From Manihot esculenta (lineage: Eukaryota; Streptophyta; Magnoliopsida; Malpighiales; Euphorbiaceae): a stretch of 64,000 nucleotides of DNA. The stretch's first letter is position 1. Each line of letters starts with the position of its first letter. Position numbers and translations under genes: made by a program. Of the stretch, positions 56,043 through 64,000 are shown one piece after another. The stretch is taken from assembly GCF_001659605.2 (NCBI RefSeq), contig NC_035165.2:15238419-15302418 (forward strand). The letters run 5' to 3'. A model generated the notes under the pieces. It saw only the letters and a program-made list of their open reading frames with translations. It did no database searches and was not told the DNA's origin.

Positions 56043-57828
56043 TGACAGGAGCGGTTGTCGAAGCCGGTCAAAAATAACCTTCTTGGTTACCTACAATTTA
56101 CAACTGCAGATAGTGGTGAAGGATCGTATCCACAGAGAATTGATTACCTATTTATTTATCTCAATCAAGACCAATAGAACTAAATGGAAGCACAAGTGAA
56201 AGCAAGTAATCAAAGAGAAATAGAAACAAGTGCAAGGAAAGTAAAAAGGGGGGTTTTGAGATGATTTGATTAACAACTATTAAAAGCAGTTCAAACAGCA
56301 AGTAATCTAAAATAAGAGAGAAATCAATAAGAGAAAGGTCTAGTTGAAGATATGGATCCACTTTGGTTGTTTGGGTTGATATTGAAACAAGGTTATCTTG
56401 ATTGATTCAATAGGTTGGTTATGGGGGTGGAAGACGCTGCTCACCACCATGTCTTTCCTTATGAACAAACTGATTAGGGAATGTCCTCTAACCAATTACT
56501 AATCAACAAATTGCCAAGGAACGTCCTTGGGCCATAGGCATCAAAACAATTGCCAATTGCATGAAGAACAAGATAGATCCAAACCCTAACTACTCAAACG
56601 CATGAGATGATGTTAGATCATGCAATTCCTTGGGCTTTTACACCAAGTGTTCTATGGACAGAATATTTCCAGCAATTACGGACTAACAAATATCCTAATC
56701 CAACAATCAATTAACTTTGCAATCAAGAATCAAGTGGCCAATTTGATCAAAACAACAAAGCAATCTTAGAATCAAAGCACAATTGCATGAATATTGAATA
56801 AAATCAAAGACAAAAGATTCCGTGCAGATCTCACAACCTTTTAAACAACCTTAGTTTCAACCAAATTTCAACTAGAAAGAAGGGTTTCAGCCACTCATGG
56901 CTGAACCAAAACAGAAAATAGATGAAAAGAGAGAAGAAGATGAAGAACTGAAGTGTGGAGAGAGGCCTTGGAGCCTTGCCGAATTTGTGGAGAAGTGGTG
57001 GAACCAAATCTGTCTTCTTGTCTTCTTGAAGCCTTTAAATATGTCTTGAAAGGCTGCCTAGGGTTTCATGGAAGTCCAGGAGACTTTTAGAGGCTGTCCA
57101 AAGTGTCTTTAGTGTTGCATGTTCCTTGTTTGTGCATGAGTGAAGGCAAAAACGAGTCACATGTGATAGAAGGCAAGTGGGGGCACTTTGGTCTTTTCAT
57201 AGCTGTCAAAGATCCTCAAGATGCTGTACATTAAGTCCAAGAGATTGCCCATGCACTAATGAGGAAGGTGGAGCCTCCTTTTTGAATTTTGAATGTGCAT
57301 GATACTAAGTGGGAAACATGTGATCTTTGGATTTGGCTTCCTTAATAAGCTTGATCTTGAAATCCAATATTTGAATGTGAATCTTGAAGATTTGGATCTC
57401 AAAATACTTCCCTTGTTTGGCTCCTCAAATATGGTAACTTGGGATATGGCTTCTTGAATAAGGAAAGTGTGCATTGGAGTGCATTTTCGGCTGCCTAAAG
57501 TGAGTTTCAGAGGCTGGACTTTCAGCTCTGGATACAAGGTTCGGCGGCCGAAGGTGCCGCCGAAGGTGGTCGACTTTCGTCTTTGGTGTCCTCTTTCGGC
57601 CGCCGAAGGTTGCCGCCGAAGGTGACTGATTTTTGGCTTTCGAAAGTTGCCTCTGAAGGTTGCTTCTCTAGTTTTGGCTTCTTTTGGCATTTTTAAGAGC
57701 ATTTCCTCCAAATTGTTTCTTTACACCTAATACTTGCAAAACATGATTAAAACCACAAAATTAGGTAGAATAGGTGCAAATAAACATCAATAAGATCATG
57801 AAAATATGGGCTAAAATATGCTCTATCA
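56043..57828 (-). repeat. M 5' LTR (1786 bp)
   Basis: The plus-strand ends are TGACAGGAGCGG and GCTCTATCA. The minus-strand TATA-like box (ATTTAAAGG) is near 57027-57036. Upstream of it, in U3, the palindrome module lies at about 57485-57660: TTCGGCGGCCGAA at 57540-57552, TTCGGCCGCCGAA at 57595-57607, GTGCCGCCGAAGG copies, and CTTTCGTCTTTGG spacers. No gene; a minus-strand 151-aa frame over the module is read-through. Confidence 0.9.
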
Positions 57829-60800
57829 GGGCACTACTATGCTGGTGATCTCAACTAACTCAAGCCCTGCTAAGGCCCTTTCTCCAACTTCCTCCCAGCA
57901 GATAGGTGACCTACACTTCCTTCCATACAAAGCTTTATAGGGGGCCATCCCTATGCTAGCATGATAGCTGTTATTGTAGGCAAACTCCACCAAGGGTAGA
58001 TGCTGCCTCCAAGAACTGCCAAAATCTAGCACACACATTCTGAGCATATCTTCAATTGTATGGATGGTCCTCTCTGACTGTCCATCAGTCTGAGGATGGA
58101 AAGCAGTGCTAAAATCCAACCTGGTACCCATAGCATTCTGCAGACTCCGCCAAAACCTGGAGGTGAACTAGGGTCCCCTATTTGACACAATTGAAACAGG
58201 AGCCCCATTCAGCCTGACCAATTCATCAACAAACACCTGCGCCAATTTATCCACAGAGTAGCCACTCCTGACAGGGATGAAGTGAGCAAATTTGGTCAAT
58301 CTGTCCATAATCACCCATATGGAGTCCAATCTGTTGGACGTTGCCAGTAACCCCACCATAAAATCCATAGCTATATTATCCCATTTCCACTCTGGAATCG
58401 GCAGTGGGTTAAGCATTTCAGCCGGCTTCTGATGTTCCAGCTTCACCCTCTGACATACTTTGCAGGCGGACACGAACTGTGCCACTTCTCTTTTCATAGC
58501 TGGCCACCAATAAACTCTCTTCAGATCCTGATACATCTTGGTGGCTCCAGGGTGAATATTGTACCTGACATTATGAGCTTCCCTCATAATGTCTCCCTTC
58601 AAACTCACGTCATCTGGTACACATAACCTGTTCCCATAGTGGAGGATCCCTTTGCTGTCAAATCTGAATTCTTCATTCTTTCCTGACTGAACAGTCCTGG
58701 CAATTTTCACTAACTCTGGGTCCTCATGCTGTTTCTGAGCCACCTGCTCTAGAAACACAGGTGTCACTCTTATCTGAGCTATCAAAGTACCTATACCAGA
58801 CAACCCCAACTGTAGCCCTTCGTCGATGAGCTTATAGAATTCCCTCACCACCGATCTCCCCTCCGTTGAAATATGGGATAGACTGCCAAGTGATTTCCGG
58901 CTTAGGGCATCTGCCACAACATTTGCCTTACCCGGATGATACTGAATTTTGCAATCATAGTCACTGAGCAGTTCTACCCATCTTCTCTGCCTTAGGTTCA
59001 ACTCTCTTTGACTCAAGATGTACTGCAAGCTCTTATGATCTGTGAAGATCTCACACTTTACCCCATAAAGGTAATGCCTCCACATCTTGAGTGCAAAGAT
59101 CACAGCTGCCATCTCTAGGTCATGTGTAGGATAATTCAACTCATGCTTCTTCAGCTGCCTAGAAGCATAAGCAATTACCCTCTCATTTTGCATCAACACA
59201 CAACCCAGTCCCACACGGGACTCATCACAAAACACTGTGAAGCCTTCATTACTGGTAGGCAGAGCTAACACCGGTGCTGACGTCAACCTTTTCTTTAGCT
59301 CTTCAAAACTTTCTTCGCACTGATCAGACCACACAAATTTCTGATTCTTATTGGTTAATCTGGTCATAGGAGTGGCAATTTTAGAGAAGTCCTGAATGAA
59401 CCTCCTGTAGTAACCTGCCAAACCCAAAAAGCTCTTGATCTCGGTTACTATAGTGGGTCTGGGCCAGTTAGCCACAGCTTCCACCTTCTTGGGGTCCACT
59501 TCAATTCCCCGTTCTAACACAACATGCCCCAAGAATGAGATGCTCCTTAACCAGAACTCACACTTGGAGAACTTGGCATACAAGCCGTGCTCCCTCAGGG
59601 TCTGCAAAACTAACCTCAGATGATGGGCATGCTCCTCTGTATTTCTGGAATACACTAAGATATCATCTATGAAGACAATAACAAAGTGATCCAGATACTG
59701 GCTAAAAACTCTGTTCATGAGATCCATGAATGTTGCAGGGGCATTGGTTAGCCCAAACGGCATTACTAGGAACTCATAATGCCCATATCTGGTCCTGAAC
59801 GCCGTCTTCGGCACATCCTCTTCTCTGCTTCTCAGCTGATGGTACCCGGATCTCAGATCTATCTTGGAGAAACAACCTGCTCCTGCTAGCTGGTCAAATA
59901 GATCGTCGATCCTAGGTAACGGATACTTGTTCTTGGTAGTGACCTTGTTCAACTGCCTGTAATCGATACACAGTCTCAAGGATCCATCCTTTTTCTTTAC
60001 AAACAGCACTGGAGCACCCCAAGGTGAGGTACTCGATCGGATGAAACCCTTGTCTACCAACTCTTGTAACTGCTCCTTTAGCTCCTTCAACTCTGCTGGT
60101 GCCATCCTGTAGGGAGAGATAAAGATTGGTTTGGTTCAAGGCATCAATTCTATTTCAAACTCTATCTCCTTAGCAGGTGGTAGTCCTGAAAGTTCATCTG
60201 GGAAGACATCTGGAAACTCTCTGACCACGGGCACTGAGGCGGGCTCCCTAACCTTACAATCCAACTCTCTCACATGAGCTAGAAACCCCTGACAACCTCT
60301 CTTAAGCAACCTACGAGCCTGTAGGGCCGATATCAGGCCTCTAGGCGTACCCCTCCTGTCTCCTCTGAAGACAACCTCTGACCCATCCTGATCTCTGAAC
60401 CTGACTACCTTGTCTCTGTAGTCCAAGGTAGCACCATGAGCAGATAGCCAATCCATCCCTAGAATGACATCAAAATCCGTCAAGTCTAGAACCACAAGGT
60501 CGGCTGGAAGGCATCTACTCTCCACAAACACTAGACTATACCGGCAGACTGACTCTGCCACTGATGGATCACACTTGGGTCCACTGACCCAGAGGGGACA
60601 CTCTAACCCAGAGACTATCAAACCCAACCTCTCTACGGCTCTCAGAGCAATAAAAGAATGAGATGCACCAGGGTCCATTAAAGCATACACATCTGAACAA
60701 CCAATGATGAGATTACCTGACACCACGGTGTTGGATGTGTTCGCCTCCTGCTGTGTCATAGTGAAGATTCGAGCTGGAGCTGTTGGACCTTCACCTCGGG

Positions 60801-61929
60801 AACCTACTGAAGAAGAGGCTGCCTCTCTCCCTCGGCCTCTGCCACTGCCCTGAGTCATGGCTGGAGCTGCTGGCTGTGCCACACTGCCAGAAACTATCTG
60901 CTGGGATTGTGCCATAAAAGGTGCCCTAGGACACTCCCGTGCCATGTGTCCCTCTTGCCCACATTTGAAGCAGGCTGTAGTCCCATACCGACATACTCCC
61001 TTGTGTAGCTTACCACACCTCAAACATTCTGCACCGTCTGAACTCGAGCTTGAACCACCACCTAATCCCAGACCTGATTTCAAGCGATTCCAGAACTTAT
61101 TCTTCTTGGCTTTGGCTTTACCCCATTTCTTACTGCCTGAAGCTGCTGCACTCAGAGAAGAGGGGTCTAACTTTCCCTCGCCTGGGGTCTTGGAACCCGA
61201 AGACTGCCACAGACTACTTAACTGTCCCCTGAATGATGGCACTAGCCTCCATCTTCCGTGCTGCATCCACTATAGTGTGGAAGCTCTCCCTCTCTGCTGC
61301 AAGAATTAGGGAGGAATACCTAGAGTGGAGCCTCATAGTATACCTCCTTGCTTTCTTCTGGTCCGCGTCATAGGTCTGCTCCACAAACGGCAACAGCTCC
61401 AAGAACTTATCTGTAAACTCATCCACACTCATCTCTTCAGTCTGCCTTAACTGCTCAAACTCAATTATCTTCAATTCCCTTGAGCTATCAGGGAAAGCCC
61501 ATCCTGCAAATTGATTAGCAAACTCCTCCCAGGTTAAACTGTCCAATCTTGGGTCCACATAGTTTTTAAACCACTCACGGGCCTTTTTGCACTTAAGAGT
61601 GAACCCCGCCATCTGAATGGCTCTACAATCATATGCCCCTAACTCATCTGTAATCATTTTTACTGTCTTCAGGTACTCAAATGGATCATCTCCCATTTTG
61701 AATTTGGGAGCATCCAGCTTCAAGTAATCAGTCATCTTAACTCTGCTCCCTCCAAATGAGCTAGGCTTAGGTACTTGGACTTCAGGAGCTACAGGTTCAG
61801 AGGGTGGTGGAGGAGGTGCAACATTCCCTTGATTAGGGTTTGTTACATTTGGATAGAAAGGTGAGGGTGGATACATTGGGTACTGGGGGGGTATGGTGGA
61901 TAGAAATGAGGGTAAGGCATGAAAGAGGG
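57829..61929 (-). pseudogene. N gag (from Pro-rich region)-protease-RT-RNase H-integrase, inactivated
   Basis: In minus order: Pro/Tyr-rich gag and capsid (61929-61214), then TAG 61214 (Gln) and a 2-bp deletion near 61206. Next come the knuckles (CLRCGKLHKGVC, CFKCGQEGHMAREC), protease (MDPGASHSF), TGA 60136 (Gly), and RT (FIDDILVYS), RNase H and integrase zinc domain and core in a 645-aa open stretch (60105-58168). TAG 58168 (Gln, in GPQF) follows, then the DDE Glu region ([10 protein letters not shown]) to 57829, where M interrupts. The KFWNR site, amber in F and G, is intact here. The 3' remainder is at 42197-41695. Confidence 0.9.
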
Positions 61930-63808
61930 TGATAGAGCATAATTTAGTCCATTTTATATTAATATTATTGATAAATATTTACATGATTTCTGCTTCATTT
62001 ATTGCTTTTAATAGTATTTTGCAGAAAATGGTGTAAAAGGACAATTTGGAGAAAATCCCCCTAAAACTGCCTTATTTGGAGCAAAAGAGAGCAACCCTGC
62101 CAAGTTGGATTCAAGTCAAGCTAAATGAGAAGAAAATATTTTGAAGCTTAAATATTCAAGTATTTGGGCCCACGCACTTGGACTCATGCACAAAGCCCAT
62201 CTCCTCAAAACGGACAGCCCACTCACATTAGCTCTTCACGTGGAACAAGACCGCACTTCAGCAAGCACATGGCCGGCACTTTGACTTGCAACTATGGCCC
62301 GCATGATCAGCTCGCTCCAATTCCAGCGCTTCAATTCCATTCTCGCCGACGCAATGGACCAAAGCAAGGCTCAATTCACGCACGTCACAGCCCACTCACG
62401 TACACGGGCCCGCCAAACCAAGCCGAGCACATGGACCCATTCCATTCCTGCACATGGTCACTGCTTCAACACCATTTCCCCCCAGTGGATCAAGACCAGC
62501 ATTAAAGCACTTCACGTGGGCCCCGCCAAAGCTCCTCATGAATTCAAGGAACCAAGCGCGCGTCCCATTCCCGCGCTGGGCCCACACTCCACTTCAACGA
62601 GCCCGCGTATGGATAGCCTCTCCTGCAGATGGACCAGCGCGCTCCCACTTCAATGACAGCCCATGGATCCACTCAACACACATGATGGCCAAAGCTTGGA
62701 CGGCCCACTCATCCTCAGCAACCCACGCTCCTTCACGTGGACCCGCGCTTCACTCAATCCACTCCCAGGCCAGCAATTTTCCTAAATAGTGCGCTCCATC
62801 TGCACTTATAAATAGAACTTCCAGTGGACAATTCAAATCCCAATTTGCAATTCGGCGAGTTCGGCGCAGAAGGCAGAAATCGTCCTCTTCGGTTCTTTTC
62901 TTTCCCTTTTAATTTTCTGTTTTTAATTTAGTCAATGAGTGGCTAATTTTCCATCTAGTTGAATATTGATTGAAATTTTAGTTGGTTAATGGGTTGTGAG
63001 ACTTGATCAAATATTATTTAATTTTTAGAAATTCAATATTTATGCAATTTCATATTTAATCTTCATATTATTTTATAATTGAAATCTACGATGATTTTTT
63101 ATTGCAAAATAATTATTTATTAGTTTGAATAATTTAAGTCCGTAATTGCTTGGGTTATTCTTACATGAGGACACTTGGGATAGAACCCAAGGAAATTACA
63201 TGATCTAGCGTTATCTCCATACGTTTGGGTAGCTAGGATTGGGTCTCTCTCTTTCTTAATGCAATTAACAATTGTTTTGATGCCTAAGGTCCAAGGACGT
63301 TCCTTGACAATTTGTTAATTAGTAATTAATTAGAGGACGTTCCCTAATTAATTTATTCCTAAGGAGAGATAATGGTGGTGAGAAGCGTCTTCCATCTCCA
63401 TAACGAATCTATTGGGTCAACCCAAAAGAGCAAAGTGCCTGTGATCAACCCCAACAACTAAAATGGATCCAATATTTCAACTAGAACTTTCTCATTATTA
63501 ATTACTTTTTACTTAATTATTTGCTTTCTATTATTATTTTCATTATTAGTTACTACAATCAATCTCAAAACCCCCCATTTTACTTTTACTGCAATTCAGC
63601 TTTCAGTTTATCTCATTTGATCCCACTTTCAGTTTTTATCTCATTTTTTTGTTTATCTCATTGCTTCAGTTAATTTTATTGGTCTTGTTGAGAAAAATAA
63701 ATAGGTAATCAATTCTCTGTGGATTCGATCATTTCACCACTATCTGCAGTTGTAAATTGTTGATAACCAGAAAGGTTATTTTTGGCCGGTTTCGACAACC
63801 GCGAGTTA
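61930..63808 (+). repeat. S: solo Athila-type LTR inside N gag (1879 bp)
   Basis: It starts TGATAGAGCATAATTTAG, like the LTR starts of M and P, and ends TTCGACAACCGCGAGTTA, like their ends but with a TA terminus. Flanks are GAGGG (61925-61929) and GAGGA (63809-63813), a 5-bp duplication with one change. N's gag resumes in register on both sides. U3 holds a GC-rich segment (about 62160-62780) with CACGTG at about 62237, 62514 and 62737 and many GCCCA elements. TATA-like CTTATAAATAG is near 62804. No internal region is present, so it fits unequal recombination between the LTRs. Orientation + is from the LTR ends. Confidence 0.88.
62160..62780. repeat. GC-rich CACGTG/GCCCA-rich segment in S U3
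   Basis: It is markedly more GC-rich than its flanks, with recurrent GCCCA(C/T), CACGTGG and GGGCCC words at irregular spacing. Overlapping open frames of about 110-120 aa in several frames here lack any domain and follow from the composition. Confidence 0.6.
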
Positions 63809-64000
63809 GAGGAATAAGGGTTAAAGCTGGGGTAATCTGATGTACCTCCTATCGAATACCTGGGGCCCTGTGGAAAGGGTTGATATTGGGGTGGTTGAGC
63901 AAATCCCGAGGCCTGAGTGCCTCCTTGAGATTCTCCCATGCCCTTTTCAGACATGCTTACACCCAAACTTCCATCCCTTCTCGGGTCAACATCCATATCA
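63809..64000 (-). pseudogene. N gag N-terminal part, cut by S and by the window end
   Basis: An open minus frame from the window end reads the acidic MDVDPRRDGSLGVSMSEKGM stretch and the start of the Pro/Tyr-rich region (PSFNPYSSN) before meeting S at 63808. It continues beyond S at 61929 with SFMPYPHFYPPY. It is the same region as H residues about 75-135. The gag ATG, PBS and 5' LTR lie beyond 64000. Confidence 0.85.

Larger units (their letters stand above)
42198..57828 (-). mobile_element. M: Athila-like LTR retrotransposon without integrase, split by P
   Basis: In minus order: 5' LTR 57828-56043, PBS 56037-56020 (Asp-tRNA type), gag-protease-RT-RNase H 55987-51696, 3' non-coding 51690-50619, and 3' LTR 50618-49324 plus 42694-42198, split by P. 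The target duplication GGGCA is perfect. The LTRs begin TGATAGAGCATA and end CCTGTCA on the minus strand. The PBS matching Asp-tRNA and the gag/protease sequences place it with Athila. No integrase domain exists between RNase H and the LTR. Confidence 0.92.
39397..64000 (-). mobile_element. N: Tekay/Del-like LTR retrotransposon carrying M, P and S (right end outside window)
   Basis: In minus order within the window: gag (64000-63809), interruption by S, gag-pol (61929-57829), interruption by M, end of integrase/chromodomain (42197-41695), PPT and 3' LTR (41596-39397). Its 5' LTR lies beyond 64000. The left flank ACTGC (39392-39396) should recur beyond the missing right end. N inserted into X's RT. 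The coding sequence closely resembles H and F. Confidence 0.88.

Noticed and set aside
62164..62789. Overlapping frames of 111-120 aa in the GC-rich part of S
   Set aside because: Several frames are open at once because of GC-rich composition with few stops. There is no domain, and they lie upstream of the LTR's TATA-like box.
1..64000. Host genes, rRNA or bacterial-type operons
   Set aside because: Every stretch was assigned to LTRs or interiors of retrotransposons or short leaders. No exon-like sequence outside them was recognised, though a small decayed host fragment could be missed by eye.

Overview
The window is plant nuclear DNA made almost entirely of nested LTR retrotransposons of the Ty3/gypsy (Metaviridae) superfamily. 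I found no host gene, rRNA, tRNA gene or CRISPR array. A flowering plant is indicated by long LTRs primed from initiator Met-tRNA, chromovirus polyproteins with a C-terminal chromodomain-like segment, Athila-type elements primed from Asp-tRNA, and stop codons that mostly fit decay of methylated CG/CHG sites. The species cannot be told from the sequence.

Left block (1-34627). Element F (+, Tekay/Del-like chromovirus) is the oldest layer; its 5' half lies left of the window. E1 (-, same superfamily) abuts F's gag at 8750/8751, and E0 (-) abuts E1's gag at 5943/5944; both run off the left edge. F's 3' LTR starts at 12723 and is split by H (+, 14428-34192, target duplication ACTAT). H's 5' LTR is in turn split by G (+, 16182-25935, target duplication TCACT). 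G is the best preserved element: its gag-pol is one frame broken only by two TAG codons.

Middle block (34628-39396). A minus-strand chromovirus of another lineage (X/Y, CRM/Galadriel-like) has pol of one copy, a single LTR, then leader, gag and protease of the next copy. It looks like part of a tandem sharing one LTR, cut on the left by a deletion joining F's LTR and on the right by the insertion of N.

Right block (39397-64000). Element N (-, Tekay/Del-like) runs off the right edge. It contains M (-, Athila-like, 42198-57828, target duplication GGGCA), P (+, Athila-like, 42695-49323, target duplication ATAGG) inside M's 3' LTR, and S (61930-63808), a solo Athila-type LTR inside N's gag.

M has gag, protease, RT and RNase H but no integrase. 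P has only gag and protease. Both nevertheless have intact or near-intact ends and perfect 5-bp target duplications, so partners probably mobilised them.

The most unusual signal is a set of short palindromic motifs. TTCGGC-G-GCCGAA (or its complement) is present in dozens of copies in all the Tekay-like LTRs. It is also in the LTR of the unrelated element M and, in M, inside the gag start and the protease-RT linker. In P, M's close relative, the corresponding U3 position and protein linker carry a different palindrome, GTGATTTG-CC-CAAATCAC. S carries a third, GC-rich CACGTG/GCCCA-type module. This suggests exchangeable repeat cassettes in U3, matched by copies in the coding region of the same element.
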